Counted from the first letter of the stretch, positions 6,816-16,813 are shown. The stretch: DNA of 64,000 nt from Hoeflea sp. (GCF_002733955.1 NZ_NVXQ01000023.1:101498-165497), one strand, 5' to 3'. Made by a program: numbers and translations. The notes: generated from the sequence alone by a model not told the origin.

Positions 6816-8807
6816 ATGATTTCACGCGAAAAACACGACCGGATGGCAAATGCAATCCGGTTTCTGTCCATTGATGCTGTAGAGAAAGCCAAATCCGGGC
6901 ATCCCGGCCTGCCAATGGGCGCAGCCGATATCGCCACGGTGCTGTTTTCGCGCTATCTGAGCTTCGATCCCAAGAAGCCGGACTGGCCCGATCGCGACCG
7001 CTTCGTGCTGTCCGCCGGCCACGGCTCGATGCTGATCTATTCGCTGCTCTATCTGCTCGGATATGACGACATCTCGCTCGACGACATCAAGAACTTCCGT
7101 CAGCTGGGCTCCCCCACTGCCGGTCACCCCGAATACGGCCACGCCGCAGGCATCGAGACCACCACTGGTCCGCTCGGCCAGGGCATCGGCAACGCCGTCG
7201 GCATGGCCATCGCCGAGCGCAAGCTGGCCCAGGAATTCGGCTCCGACCTGGTCGAGCACTACACCTATGCGCTGGCAGGCGACGGCTGCCTGATGGAAGG
7301 CATCAGCCAGGAAGCGATCTCGCTTGCTGGCCATCTCAAGCTCAACAAGCTGATCGTGTTCTGGGACAACAACTCGATCTCCATCGATGGTCCTGTATCG
7401 CTCACCGATTCGACCGACCAGCTGGCCCGCTTCGCAGCCTCCGGCTGGAACACGCTCGACATCGACGGTCACGACCCCGACGCCATCGCCCAGGCCATCG
7501 AGACGGCACAGAACTCCGACCGTCCGACCCTGATCGCCGCAAAGACCGTGATCGGCTTTGGTGCGCCCAACAAGGCCGGAACCAGCGGCGCCCACGGCTC
7601 ACCGCTCGGCGACAAGGAAATCGCAGGCACCCGCAAGGCACTCGGCTGGGACGAGGAACCCTTCGTCGTGCCGTCCGACATTCTCGACGCCTGGCGCCTC
7701 GCGGGTCTGCGCTCGGTCAAGGACCGCAAGGCCTGGGAATCCCGTCTGGCCGAGACCGACAACGAGATCCGCATGACCTTCGAGCGCCGGATGAGCGGCC
7801 AGCTGCCGGGTGAACTCGAGCCGGCCATCACCGCCTACAAGAAGAAGCTGGCCGATGACCAGCCGACTGTTGCCACCCGCAAGGCCTCGGAAATGGCGCT
7901 CGAAGTCATCAATGGCGTCGTGCCGGAAACGCTTGGCGGCTCAGCCGACCTGACCGGGTCGAACAACACCCGCACCAGCCAGACCAAGGCAATCACGCCG
8001 GACGATTTTTCCGGCCGCTACATCCATTACGGCATCCGTGAGCACGGCATGGCGGCAATGATGAACGGCATCGCGTTGCATGGCGGCCTGATCCCCTATT
8101 CCGGCGGCTTCCTGATTTTCTCGGATTACTGCCGTCCTTCGATCCGTCTTGCAGCCCTGATGGGCATCCGCGTCATTCATGTCCTGACCCATGATTCCAT
8201 TGGTCTGGGTGAAGACGGACCGACCCACCAGCCGGTGGAACAGATGGCCGCGCTGCGCGCCATTCCCAATCTTCTGATGTTCCGGCCGGCCGACACGGTG
8301 GAAACGGCGGAATGCTGGCAGATCGCGCTCGAACAGGGCAAGCGTCCGAGCGGCATCGCCCTGACACGTCAGAACCTGCCGACGGTTCGCACCGATTTCA
8401 CCGAGGAAAATCTCTGCAGCTACGGCGCCTATGATCTGGTTTCGGCAAGCGATGCCGAGGTCACGATCTTTGCCTCCGGCTCGGAAATCGAGATTGCCCT
8501 TGAAGCGCGCGGGATGCTTGAGGCGAATGGTCACAGCACCCGTGTGGTCTCCGTGCCCAGCTTCGAGCTGTTCGAAGAACAAAGCGCGGAGTATAAAAAG
8601 GCCATCATCGGAGATTCCAGGGTCAAGATCGCCATTGAGGCGGGCATCCGCCAGGGATGGGATCGCTTCATCGGCGCTGACGGCCTGTTCATCGGCATGA
8701 CCGGGTTTGGCGCGTCCGGACCTTACAAGGAACTCTACGAGCACTTCGGAATTACTGCCAAGGCTGCGGTCGAAGCGGCCGAAGCCAGCTTACATGACGA
8801 AGCCTGA
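6816..8807 (+). CDS. tkt: Transketolase
   Basis: A 663-aa transketolase, a TPP- and Mg-dependent enzyme moving two-carbon ketol units in the pentose-phosphate (and, where present, Calvin) pathway. Motifs: [13 protein letters not shown] near residue 28, the TPP/Mg motif [13 protein letters not shown] (about 156-168) and the C-terminal-half signature [14 protein letters not shown] (about 467-480). Length is normal. It heads a co-directional set tkt, gap, antiporter, pgk, fda, with gap 47 nt downstream, consistent with a shared central-carbon transcript. Confidence 0.97.
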   Translation: MISREKHDRMANAIRFLSIDAVEKAKSGHPGLPMGAADIATVLFSRYLSFDPKKPDWPDRDRFVLSAGHGSMLIYSLLYLLGYDDISLDDIKNFRQLGSPTAGHPEYGHAAGIETTTGPLGQGIGNAVGMAIAERKLAQEFGSDLVEHYTYALAGDGCLMEGISQEAISLAGHLKLNKLIVFWDNNSISIDGPVSLTDSTDQLARFAASGWNTLDIDGHDPDAIAQAIETAQNSDRPTLIAAKTVIGFGAPNKAGTSGAHGSPLGDKEIAGTRKALGWDEEPFVVPSDILDAWRLAGLRSVKDRKAWESRLAETDNEIRMTFERRMSGQLPGELEPAITAYKKKLADDQPTVATRKASEMALEVINGVVPETLGGSADLTGSNNTRTSQTKAITPDDFSGRYIHYGIREHGMAAMMNGIALHGGLIPYSGGFLIFSDYCRPSIRLAALMGIRVIHVLTHDSIGLGEDGPTHQPVEQMAALRAIPNLLMFRPADTVETAECWQIALEQGKRPSGIALTRQNLPTVRTDFTEENLCSYGAYDLVSASDAEVTIFASGSEIEIALEARGMLEANGHSTRVVSVPSFELFEEQSAEYKKAIIGDSRVKIAIEAGIRQGWDRFIGADGLFIGMTGFGASGPYKELYEHFGITAKAAVEAAEASLHDEA

Positions 8808-8854
8808 TCTCTGGCAGAGACAGGCGCAATCGGACCCAGGACGGAGGGAATAGC

Positions 8855-9865
8855 ATGAAGACCAGGATTGCCATTAACGGATTTGGCCGCATCGGCCGCA
8901 ATGTTGTGCGCGCCATTTACGAATCCGGTCGCACCGACATCGACATCGTTGCCATCAACGATCTCGGTCCGGTCGAGACCAACGCCCATCTGTTGCGTTG
9001 GGACTCGGTGCACGGCAAGTTCCCGAAGACCGTTGAAGTCGACGGCGACACGATCCGCATCGAAGGCGGCGATTCCTTCAAGGTATTCGCCGAACGCGAC
9101 CCGAAGAACCTGCCCTGGGCCGATCTCGGCATCGACATCGTGATGGAATGCACCGGCATCTTCACCGCGCGCGACAAGGCTGCCATTCACCTGGAAGCCG
9201 GCGCCAAGCGGGTTCTCGTGTCGGCACCTTCGGCCGGTGCGGACAAGACCATCGTTTATGGCGTCAACACCGATGTGCTGACCAAGGATGACCTGGTGGT
9301 CTCCAACGCATCGTGCACCACCAACTGCCTGGCCCCCGTCGCCTATGTCCTCAACAATGCCATCGGCATTGAAAAGGGCATGATGACGACGATCCACTCC
9401 TACACCGGTGACCAGCCGACGCTCGACACCATGCACAAGGATCTTTACCGCGCCCGTGCAGCCGCCATGTCGATGATCCCGACCTCGACCGGTGCCGCCA
9501 AGGCTGTCGGCCTGGTCCTGCCCGAACTCAACGGCAAGCTCGACGGCATGTCGATCCGCGTTCCGACCCCGAACGTCTCGGTCGTTGACCTGAAGTTCAT
9601 TGCCAAGCGCGAGACTTCGGCTGAAGAGATCAACACGGCCATCCGCGACGCCGCAAACGGCCCGCTGAAGGGCGTCCTCGGCTTCACCGACGAGCCGAAC
9701 GTGTCGATCGACTTCAACCACAACCCGCATTCCTCGGTCTTCCACATGGACCAGACCAAGGTCATGGAAGGCACCCTGTGCTCGATCCTGACCTGGTACG
9801 ACAATGAATGGGGCTTCTCCAACCGCATGGGCGACACCGCCGTGGCGATGGCCAAGCTCATCTAG
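8855..9865 (+). CDS. gap: Glyceraldehyde-3-phosphate dehydrogenase
   Basis: A 336-aa type I GAPDH. The N-terminal Rossmann motif INGFGRIGR is at residues 7-15, and the catalytic cysteine is C154 in [12 protein letters not shown]. It interconverts glyceraldehyde-3-phosphate and 1,3-bisphosphoglycerate. The sequence [19 protein letters not shown] (about 33-51) resembles GapB/CbbG-type enzymes able to serve gluconeogenesis, but cofactor choice cannot be settled by eye. An AGGACGGAGGG Shine-Dalgarno region precedes the ATG. A strong hairpin follows (9916-9955). Confidence 0.96.
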   Translation: MKTRIAINGFGRIGRNVVRAIYESGRTDIDIVAINDLGPVETNAHLLRWDSVHGKFPKTVEVDGDTIRIEGGDSFKVFAERDPKNLPWADLGIDIVMECTGIFTARDKAAIHLEAGAKRVLVSAPSAGADKTIVYGVNTDVLTKDDLVVSNASCTTNCLAPVAYVLNNAIGIEKGMMTTIHSYTGDQPTLDTMHKDLYRARAAAMSMIPTSTGAAKAVGLVLPELNGKLDGMSIRVPTPNVSVVDLKFIAKRETSAEEINTAIRDAANGPLKGVLGFTDEPNVSIDFNHNPHSSVFHMDQTKVMEGTLCSILTWYDNEWGFSNRMGDTAVAMAKLI

Positions 9866-9915
9866 TCACCAACCGCCTGCTGGCTTGACCGCTGGCGTGT
9901 GAAAGACTGTGCAAT

Positions 9916-9955
9916 TCAGTAACGCCACCGTTCGAAAGAGCGGTGGCGTTACTGA
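9916..9955 (+). terminator. Long perfect hairpin after gap
   Basis: A perfect 15-bp stem, TCAGTAACGCCACCG and its complement, with a 10-nt loop. It lies 50 nt after the gap stop codon. There is no U tract, so it may stabilise the tkt-gap mRNA 3' end or act as a factor-dependent terminator rather than a classical intrinsic one. Confidence 0.55.
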
Positions 9956-10146
9956 TTCCGGCGCCGACAATGCACCATGACTGCCTTTGTCTGCCGCGCC
10001 GCCCGTGACGGTCCAATTGTCACCTTGATTTGAGGAAAGTGTCGCTTTGCGGCCTCTCGATCATTGATCCGATTGCAGCCACCTCCCATACTTGCAGCCT
10101 GAGCATTTCGGCTGTTTTTCAGGACGATCCGGACAAGGGACGACGG

Positions 10147-11946
10147 TTGGACACATTCTACCTCGTGATATTGGCTTCAATGTCACTCATTCTCATTGCA
10201 GCCTTCTCCAGCCTGTTGGCGGAGCGCTTTGGCGCCCCCTTGCTGCTGCTCTTTCTGCTCATCGGACTGGTTGCCGGTGTCGACGGCCTAGGCATCGATT
10301 TTTCCAACAATTCCGCCGCCTATATGCTGGGCTCGATCGCGCTCGCCATCATCCTGTTTGATTCCGGCTTCGGCACGTCGCTGCAGTCTTTCAGGCAAGC
10401 CGCTGTCCCGGCGCTGACGCTTGCCACCGTCGGCGTGCTGTTGACCGCAATCCTGTTTGGCGTCGCCGCCCGCTTTCTGCTCGGTTTCACCTGGCTGGAA
10501 GGGTTTCTGCTGGGATCGATTGTCGCCTCCACCGATGCCGCAGCCGTGTTCTTCCTGTTGCGCACCGGTGGCATCAATATTCGCGACAAGGTCCGTTCGA
10601 CGCTGGAAGTCGAATCCGGCACCAACGATCCGATGGCGATCTTTCTCACCGTGGCCCTGGTCGGCATCGTGGCCAGTGGCGAGGACCTGGACAGTGCCGG
10701 CCTCGAGCTCTTGCTGCTGTTCGTCAAGCAGATCGGTCTCGGCCTGCTGATGGGCCTTATCGGCGGCGTTCTCATTGTCCTGATCATGCGCCGGGTTCCC
10801 GTCGAGCGCGGCCTCGCCCCGATCTTCGTCCTCGCCCTGGCGCTGCTGGTCTTCGCCTACACCTCTGCCATCGGCGGCAGCGGCTTTCTCGCGGTCTATG
10901 TCGCCGGCATCTATGCCGGCAACAAGAAGATCCAGGCCAAGACGTCGATCAACCGCTTTCAGGAGGGCATGACCTGGCTGGCGCAGATCATCATGTTCCT
11001 CGTGCTGGGCCTGCTGGCAACACCGTCGCAATTCCCGCAGATCGTGCTCCCCGCCGTCGGCCTCGCCATCTTTCTGGTCTTCATTGCCCGACCGCTGGCG
11101 GTCTGGCTTTGCCTGCTGCCCTTCGACCTGACCCAGCGCGAAACCGGCTTTGTCGCCTGGGTCGGCTTGCGTGGTGCAGTCTCGATCCTGCTCGCCATCC
11201 TGCCCATTCTCGGCAATCTCGAAAACGGCCAGCTCTATTTCAACACCACCTTCATCGTGGTGATGGTATCGCTCGCCATCCAGGGCTGGACGGTCAAGCC
11301 GATGGCCAAGCGGCTCGGTCTGATCATCCCGCCGCAGATCGGAGCCATCGACAAGCTCGAACTCGACCTGCCCGGCACCGCCAATCATGAATTGCTGGCC
11401 TACCGTGTGGTCGCCGACAGCCCGGTGCTGCGCGGCGAGCGCATTCCGCGCTGGGCACGCCCCTCGCTGGTCATTCGCGACGGCAAGTCGATGCGCTATC
11501 AATATGCCGGACGGCTGCGCGAAAACGATCAGGTCTATCTGTTCATCGCGCCCGGATTTTCGCGCCTGCTCGACCGGCTGTTCGCCTCCAAGCTGGCCGT
11601 CGGCGAGAATGACAACGAGTTCTTCGGCACCTTCACCATCGACCCGTCCAGAAGCGGCGAGGAGCTCGACAACGCCTATGGGCCCGGCCTGCTCAGCGAG
11701 GCGGAGAAATCATTGACCATCGCCGAATTGATGGAGCAGCGCCTGGGCGGCAAGCCTGACTATGCAGACCGGGTCAAGATTGGAAGAATCGTGCTGATCG
11801 TTCGTCAGACCGACGAGCATGGCCTCATCAGGATGGTCGGCATATCGCTTGAACCGGTTGCGCCGGCAACGAGGTTGCCGCTGTTCCTCAACCTGCGCGA
11901 GATCATTCAGATGATCCGCGATTTCACCCGCGCGCGGCGAAAATGA
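10147..11946 (+). CDS. NhaP2-type K+/H+ (cation:proton) antiporter
   Basis: A 599-aa inner-membrane CPA1-family antiporter. About twelve membrane helices fill residues 1-395. The ion-site helices include SIVASTDAAAVFFLL and STLEVESGTNDPMA, typical of NhaP2/CvrA. A cytoplasmic RCK_C/TrkA-C-like domain (about 415-500) and a further C-terminal region follow. I choose TTG 10147 because AAGGGA precedes it and LDTFYLVILASMSL matches the usual NhaP2 N-terminus. An in-frame TTG at 10030 would add 39 unlikely residues. It lies between gap and pgk, whose products it does not obviously serve. Confidence 0.88.
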   Translation: MDTFYLVILASMSLILIAAFSSLLAERFGAPLLLLFLLIGLVAGVDGLGIDFSNNSAAYMLGSIALAIILFDSGFGTSLQSFRQAAVPALTLATVGVLLTAILFGVAARFLLGFTWLEGFLLGSIVASTDAAAVFFLLRTGGINIRDKVRSTLEVESGTNDPMAIFLTVALVGIVASGEDLDSAGLELLLLFVKQIGLGLLMGLIGGVLIVLIMRRVPVERGLAPIFVLALALLVFAYTSAIGGSGFLAVYVAGIYAGNKKIQAKTSINRFQEGMTWLAQIIMFLVLGLLATPSQFPQIVLPAVGLAIFLVFIARPLAVWLCLLPFDLTQRETGFVAWVGLRGAVSILLAILPILGNLENGQLYFNTTFIVVMVSLAIQGWTVKPMAKRLGLIIPPQIGAIDKLELDLPGTANHELLAYRVVADSPVLRGERIPRWARPSLVIRDGKSMRYQYAGRLRENDQVYLFIAPGFSRLLDRLFASKLAVGENDNEFFGTFTIDPSRSGEELDNAYGPGLLSEAEKSLTIAELMEQRLGGKPDYADRVKIGRIVLIVRQTDEHGLIRMVGISLEPVAPATRLPLFLNLREIIQMIRDFTRARRK

Positions 11947-12059
11947 GTGCTGAAAGCGCCCGCCACCGGTTCCCCTCTTCGCCCCGCCTCGTTACAACAG
12001 CGCTACCATCACCGCGTCGGCAAATCCGCGCGACATCAACTTGACGAACGGAACATCCC

Positions 12060-13256
12060 ATGACCTCTTTCAAGACACTTGATGATCTCACAGACCTTTC
12101 CGGCAAGCGTGTCCTGCTGCGCGTCGATCTGAACGTGCCCGTCAAGGATGGCAAGGTGACCGACACCACCCGCGTCGAGCGTGTAGCCCCCACGATCATG
12201 GAACTGTCGGGCAAGGGCGCGCGGGTGATCCTGCTCGCGCATTTCGGCCGCCCGAAGGGCCAGGCTGTCCCGTCAATGTCGCTCGACCCGATTGCCGGCA
12301 TCGTCGAAAGCGTGCTCGATCACCGCGTTCATTTCGCCGCCGACTGCATTGGCGAAACCGCGCAGAAGGCGGTTGATGCGATGGTCAATGGCGACATTCT
12401 GCTTCTGGAAAACACCCGGTTTCATGCCGGCGAGGAAAAGAATGATCCCGACTTCGCCAAGGCGCTGGCCAGCAACGGCGATATCTTCGTCAATGACGCG
12501 TTCTCGGCTGCGCACCGTGCCCACGCCTCCACCGAGGGGCTGGCGCATCTGCTGCCGGCCTATGCCGGACGCACCATGCAGGCAGAGCTGGTGGCGCTCG
12601 AAAAGGGCCTCGGCAATCCGGCCCGGCCGGTGGTCGCCATTGTCGGCGGAGCCAAGGTCTCGACGAAGATCGACCTGCTCAAGAACCTGGTCAAGAAGGT
12701 CGATGCGCTGGTGATCGGCGGCGGCATGGCCAACACCTTCCTCGCTGCCCGCGGCATCGATGTCGGCAAATCGCTTTGCGAGCACGATCTGGCCGAAACC
12801 GCCAAAGCAATCGAAGCCGAGGCGCTTGCATCGGGATGCACCATCGTCTTGCCGGTAGACGGTGTCGTAGCGCGCGAATTCAAGGCCGGCGCCGACAACG
12901 AGACCGTTGCTGTTTCTGCCATCCCTGCCGATGCCATGATGCTCGATGTCGGACCTGAAACCATCGAAGACATCAACGCGTGGATCACCAAGGCCGATAC
13001 CCTTGTCTGGAACGGCCCGCTCGGCGCCTTTGAAATCCCGCCCTTTGACGCGGCGACGGTCTCTGCAGCCCAGCACGCCGCCCGGCGCACGGGCGAAGGC
13101 CTGCTGGTCTCCGTGGCCGGCGGCGGAGACACTGTCTCTGCGCTCAATCACGCAGGCGTTGCCGAAGACTTCAGCTACGTGTCCACCGCCGGCGGCGCGT
13201 TCCTGGAGTGGATGGAAGGCAAGCCCCTGCCCGGCGTCGACGTTCTCAAGCGTTAA
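12060..13256 (+). CDS. pgk: Phosphoglycerate kinase
   Basis: A 398-aa phosphoglycerate kinase, converting 1,3-bisphosphoglycerate and ADP to 3-phosphoglycerate and ATP, reversible in gluconeogenesis. Signatures: [16 protein letters not shown] (14-29), [15 protein letters not shown] (about 114-128), [16 protein letters not shown] (about 194-209) and the nucleotide-site [12 protein letters not shown] (about 360-371). Length is typical. GGAACATCCC precedes the ATG. It is co-directional with gap (upstream, past the antiporter) and with class I aldolase downstream. Confidence 0.96.
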   Translation: MTSFKTLDDLTDLSGKRVLLRVDLNVPVKDGKVTDTTRVERVAPTIMELSGKGARVILLAHFGRPKGQAVPSMSLDPIAGIVESVLDHRVHFAADCIGETAQKAVDAMVNGDILLLENTRFHAGEEKNDPDFAKALASNGDIFVNDAFSAAHRAHASTEGLAHLLPAYAGRTMQAELVALEKGLGNPARPVVAIVGGAKVSTKIDLLKNLVKKVDALVIGGGMANTFLAARGIDVGKSLCEHDLAETAKAIEAEALASGCTIVLPVDGVVAREFKAGADNETVAVSAIPADAMMLDVGPETIEDINAWITKADTLVWNGPLGAFEIPPFDAATVSAAQHAARRTGEGLLVSVAGGGDTVSALNHAGVAEDFSYVSTAGGAFLEWMEGKPLPGVDVLKR

Positions 13257-13318
13257 AACCGAGGGCAAATTTCTCTGGTACCGCCCGCCGTTAAGCATGG
13301 CTGAAAAAACACCTGTAT

Positions 13319-13352
13319 TTTCAATCGATTGAAAGATTTTCAATCGATTCAA
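13319..13352. promoter_or_regulatory. Doubled LacI-like palindrome upstream of fda
   Basis: A perfect 16-bp palindrome, TTTCAATCGATTGAAA (13319-13334), is followed by a near-copy centred on AATCGATT (13342-13349). The core centres are 19 bp apart, about two helical turns. A central CG dyad flanked by AT and TCA arms is typical of LacI/GalR-family operators. It lies 79 nt upstream of the aldolase start. The cognate regulator is not in this window. Confidence 0.6.
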
Positions 13353-13430
13353 CCCACCTATTGCCTATTTTCTCCGCCTTGCCGCATCTGTTAAAGCAGC
13401 CGGCAAGACACAGAGAACGGGGATTATGGC

Positions 13431-14324
13431 ATGATGAACGAAACCATGGCGCGACAGATGGCGGACAAGGACGGCTTTATCGCCGCGCTCGACCAGTCCG
13501 GCGGCTCCACGCCCAAGGCGCTGGCCCTTTATGGCGTTGCCGAAGATGCCTATTCCGGCGAAGAGGAAATGTTCGCGGCGATCCACGCCATGCGCACCCG
13601 CATCATCAAGTCGCCTGCCTTTACCGGCGACAAGGTGATCGGCGCAATCCTGTTCGAGCGCACCATGGACGGTGAAATCGACGGCATCCCCACCGCCGAC
13701 TATCTCTGGGACAAGCGCGGCATCGTCCCCTTCCTGAAAGTCGACAAGGGCTTGCAGGCAGAAGAAAACGGCGTGCAGCTGATGAAGCCGATGGGCGATC
13801 TCGATGCACTGCTCGAGCGCGCCGTCACCAAGAACATCTTCGGCACCAAGATGCGCTCGGTCATCAATGCCGCCAGCAAGGACGGCATCGAAGCCATCGT
13901 CGCGCAGCAGTTCGAAATCGGCACGCAAATTCTCGGCCATGACCTGATGCCGATTATCGAGCCGGAAGTGAACATCAAGATCGCCGACAAGGCCGACGCG
14001 GAACAGCTGTTGCTGGATGCAATCAAGCGCCATCTCGAAACCCTTCCTGCCGGAAAACAGGTGATGCTGAAACTGTCACTGCCGACCGTCGCCAATCTCT
14101 ACAAGCCGCTGGTTGACGACCCCCGTGTCATGCGCGTCGTTGCCCTGTCGGGCGGCTATTCACGTGATGAGGCCAACCGGCTGCTCGGCGCGAATACCGG
14201 TGTGATCGCATCCTTCTCGCGCGCGCTGACCGAGGGACTGTCTTACGGCCAGAGCGATGCGGATTTCGATGCGACGCTTGCCACGACAATCGACAGCATT
14301 TTCGAGGCCTCGCGCGCAGGCTGA
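13431..14324 (+). CDS. fda: Class I fructose-bisphosphate aldolase
   Basis: A 297-aa class I (Schiff-base) aldolase of the short bacterial type, splitting or forming fructose-1,6-bisphosphate. The N-terminal segment FIAALDQSGGSTPKAL (about 16-31), the KGIVPFLKVDKG-like strand (RGIVPFLKVDKG, about 96-107), and MPIIEPEVNIK / VMLKLSLPT (active-site strands) fit the family. ATG 13431 is used; an ATG 5 nt upstream is out of frame and stops at once. The doubled palindrome at 13319-13352 suggests repressor control, and a strong terminator follows at 14352. Confidence 0.93.
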   Translation: MMNETMARQMADKDGFIAALDQSGGSTPKALALYGVAEDAYSGEEEMFAAIHAMRTRIIKSPAFTGDKVIGAILFERTMDGEIDGIPTADYLWDKRGIVPFLKVDKGLQAEENGVQLMKPMGDLDALLERAVTKNIFGTKMRSVINAASKDGIEAIVAQQFEIGTQILGHDLMPIIEPEVNIKIADKADAEQLLLDAIKRHLETLPAGKQVMLKLSLPTVANLYKPLVDDPRVMRVVALSGGYSRDEANRLLGANTGVIASFSRALTEGLSYGQSDADFDATLATTIDSIFEASRAG

Positions 14325-14351
14325 GCAGGATCAAGCTGTTGAAACTGCATC

Positions 14352-14377
14352 AACCCGCCGTGGCACCACGGCGGGTT
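14352..14377 (+). terminator. Intrinsic terminator after fda
   Basis: AACCCGCCGTGG and CCACGGCGGGTT form a long GC stem followed by a short T-rich tail (TCGCTTTA). It lies 28 nt after the aldolase stop. Confidence 0.75.
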
Positions 14378-14442
14378 TCGCTTTATCGTGGGCTGGGTGC
14401 ACACCCCACCCACGACCCGGACACGTAGAGACGATAGCTGCC

Positions 14443-15192
14443 ATGAACAACACACTTGCAGGCCTGATCAGCTGGATGCTGGTGCCGATCGCACTGTTCA
14501 AGGGATTGGGCGTGCGCAGGATCGTGCCGCGCCTGCCGCCGCCCCGGGGCCGGCCAAAGGGCCAGGTCGGAGAAGGCGAACCCGAGGCCCGCTTGCTGGT
14601 CATCGGCGATTCGTCAGCCGCCGGTGTCGGTGCCGACAGGATTGAAGACACGCTCGGACCCCAGCTCGCCGCACGCATCAACCAGGCCACCGGCAAACCG
14701 GTCGCCTGGCGCAATGCCGGCGCCAATTCGGCCATTGCCGCCCAGGTGCGCGATTTCGTGGTTCCGCATATCGAGGAGCGCGATTTCACCCATGTGATCA
14801 TCACCGTGGGCACCAACGACGCCAAGAACTTCAAGACCCGCTCGGCCTTCAAGAAGGGCTTCGGCGGACTGCTCTATGCCGTCCACGCCCGCTGGCCCGA
14901 TGCCGCGGTCTTCTGGTCACCTGTCGTGGCCTTGCCGGATGTGCCCGCGCTGCCATCCTCACTCGGCTACATTCTCGGCCTGCGCGCGCAGATCATCAAC
15001 GCCATGGGTGTCCAGCTGTGCCGCGAGCGCTATGCCACGGCAATCGATCCATTGCCGGTCGAAGGGCCGGAGGGCTTTGCCATTGACGGATTTCACGCCA
15101 ATGCGGCCGGTTACCACCACTGGGCCCAGCATGTCGCCCGGTTCATTCCGGACGCAGCACCAGCGCCATCATCATCGAGAAAATCAGAATAA
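14443..15192 (+). CDS. SGNH/GDSL-family hydrolase
   Basis: A 249-aa SGNH-fold esterase or lipase-like protein. Block I is VIGDSSAAGVGA (about 53-64) with the nucleophile serine, block III is TVGTNDAKN (about 127-135) with the GxND motif, and the C-terminal DGFHANAAGYHHWA (about 212-225) carries the catalytic Asp-His pair. The N-terminal hydrophobic stretch AGLISWMLVPIALFKGLGV may be a membrane anchor or uncleaved signal. ATG 14443 is the natural start. Substrate unknown. Its 3' end overlaps a small convergent gene by 50 bp. Confidence 0.85.
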   Translation: MNNTLAGLISWMLVPIALFKGLGVRRIVPRLPPPRGRPKGQVGEGEPEARLLVIGDSSAAGVGADRIEDTLGPQLAARINQATGKPVAWRNAGANSAIAAQVRDFVVPHIEERDFTHVIITVGTNDAKNFKTRSAFKKGFGGLLYAVHARWPDAAVFWSPVVALPDVPALPSSLGYILGLRAQIINAMGVQLCRERYATAIDPLPVEGPEGFAIDGFHANAAGYHHWAQHVARFIPDAAPAPSSSRKSE

Positions 15193-15304
15193 GCGCGATT
15201 TTCCAGACATCGCCGCGTCGTTTCAGCCCGGGAAGACCGAATGGTTTGATCAGATGCAGGACCATGGCCACCAGAACCAGAACGAGCAGTATTTTTGTCG
15301 TCAT
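15143..15304 (-). CDS. Small two-helix membrane protein (53 aa)
   Basis: A 53-aa open frame starting MTTKILLVLVLVAMVLHLIK and ending with a second hydrophobic helix (VWKIALILIFSMMMALVL) before RPE. The linker PFGLPGLKRRGD is positively charged, predicting a cytoplasmic loop and a small inner-membrane hairpin protein. It resembles short hypothetical proteins I recall from Rhizobiaceae; function unknown. It is convergent with, and overlaps by 50 bp, the end of the SGNH hydrolase gene. Low codon count limits certainty, but the amphipathic pattern and conserved-looking linker favour a real gene. Confidence 0.7.
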   Translation of the reverse strand: MTTKILLVLVLVAMVLHLIKPFGLPGLKRRGDVWKIALILIFSMMMALVLRPE

Positions 15305-15432
15305 CCATCACGCCTTTTTTGCCGTTGGCCACATACCTGTCACGATCCTCGTCAATCAGCTAGGCTTAATGAGGCTCGGGCCGTGATTCCCGGCTGCCTC
15401 GGCCCTTGAAACTCCTTACACACCGGTTTCCC

Positions 15433-16671
15433 ATGCGCAGCAACCTCCTCCCCGTCTTGTCATTGCTCTTGGGCACCGCATTCCTGCTCGCAGGCAATGG
15501 CCTTCATGGCCTATTGCTGCCGATGCGCGGCTCGGCCGAAGGCTTTTCCCCGACCTCGCTCGGTCTTCTGGGAACAGCCTGGGCCACGGGCTTCGTGCTC
15601 GGCTGCATTTTCTCACAACGGCTGGTCAGGCGCATCGGCCATGTCCGCGCCTTCTCGGCATTTTCGGCCACCATCGCCATCATCGCGCTGTTGACCGGCT
15701 TGCTGGTCGATCCGATAAGCTGGATCCTGCTGCGCGTCGTCACCGGGTTTTCGCTCGCCGCAGCTTTCATGATCATCGAAAGCTGGCTCAACGAGCGCGC
15801 CACCAACGAGACCCGCGGTCTCATCTTCTCGCTCTACATGACCGTCACCTATGTTGCCATCGTTGCCGGACAGATGAGCATCGCCGCCGGTGATGTCACC
15901 CAATCGACCTTCTTCATCATTGCCGGCATTCTTTATTGCCTGGCGCTGCTGCCGACGGCGGTTTCGACGGCTTCCAGCCCTGCGCCGCTGAAGGAGGTCA
16001 AGCTTGACCTCAAGATGATTTACCGCAATTCGCCAGTCTCCTTCGTGGCGATGCTGCTGGTCGGCATTGCCAATGGCGCCTTCGGCACGCTCGCTCCGGT
16101 CTTCGGCGCCGATGTCGGCCTGACCACCTTCACGATTGCGACCATGATGTCGATCACCATCTTCTCCGGCGCCGTCATGCAATTGCCGGCCGGCCGCATG
16201 TCCGACCGCATGGACCGGCGTTATGTTCTTGCGGGGCTGGCCACCATTGCCGGGCTGTCGGGACTGGCCATCACCATCATCAAACCCTCAGGCATCACGG
16301 TTCTCTACGGGCTGATCTCCCTGTATGGCGCGATGTCCTACACGCTCTATTCGATCATCGTCGCCCACGCCAACGACTACGCCGACAGCGACCAGTTCGT
16401 CACCGTATCCGGCGGCCTTCTGCTTCTCTATGGCATCGGCACGATCATCGGCCCGCTGGTGGGCGGCATCACTATGGGCTACAGCCCCTATCTCCTGTTC
16501 GCGGTCACCGCCATCGCTCACCTGGGCGTCGCGGGCTATGCGTTGATACGATCCCGCATGCGGGCCGCCATTCCCACCGAGGACCGCGAGAACTTCGCCT
16601 CCATCCCGTCGGCCCGGGCAGCAACACCGGAATCGATCAATCTCGATCCACGCGCCACGCCGGAGAATTGA
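15433..16671 (+). CDS. MFS transporter
   Basis: A 412-aa major facilitator superfamily permease with about twelve hydrophobic segments. The loop 2-3 motif is FSQRLVRRIGHVRAF (about 58-72), and SWLNERATNETRGLIFSLYM (about 120) resembles the YcaD/CynX-like MFS group common in rhizobia. The C-terminal half repeats the pattern with PAGRMSDRMDRRYV. Substrate unknown. ATG 15433 is chosen over an in-frame TTG at 15406 because the membrane helix begins directly after it; the SD is weak. A bidirectional terminator separates it from the convergent quinone reductase. Confidence 0.85.
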   Translation: MRSNLLPVLSLLLGTAFLLAGNGLHGLLLPMRGSAEGFSPTSLGLLGTAWATGFVLGCIFSQRLVRRIGHVRAFSAFSATIAIIALLTGLLVDPISWILLRVVTGFSLAAAFMIIESWLNERATNETRGLIFSLYMTVTYVAIVAGQMSIAAGDVTQSTFFIIAGILYCLALLPTAVSTASSPAPLKEVKLDLKMIYRNSPVSFVAMLLVGIANGAFGTLAPVFGADVGLTTFTIATMMSITIFSGAVMQLPAGRMSDRMDRRYVLAGLATIAGLSGLAITIIKPSGITVLYGLISLYGAMSYTLYSIIVAHANDYADSDQFVTVSGGLLLLYGIGTIIGPLVGGITMGYSPYLLFAVTAIAHLGVAGYALIRSRMRAAIPTEDRENFASIPSARAATPESINLDPRATPEN

Positions 16672-16731
16672 CCGCTTTCGCGCTCAACGGCTCCCCCCGT
16701 GTGCGCCACAGGCATCCTGACGGCATGCAAC

Positions 16732-16764
16732 AACGCCCGCCTCCTGTTGGAAGCGGGCGTTTTC
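16732..16764. terminator. Bidirectional terminator between MFS and quinone reductase
   Basis: AACGCCCGC (16732-16740) pairs with GCGGGCGTT (16753-16761), followed by TTTC on the plus strand. It lies between convergent genes and can serve both. Confidence 0.75.
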
Positions 16765-16813
16765 GTACAGATCAGCAATGTTCCTGCCTCGGCCAGGCAG
16801 CAACACAGGCCGT

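Noticed and set aside
10288..11502. Long open frame opposite the antiporter gene
   Set aside because: Its composition (rich in Asp, Gln, Gly, Arg) is typical of the antisense of a membrane-protein gene in high-GC DNA; no start signal or domain.
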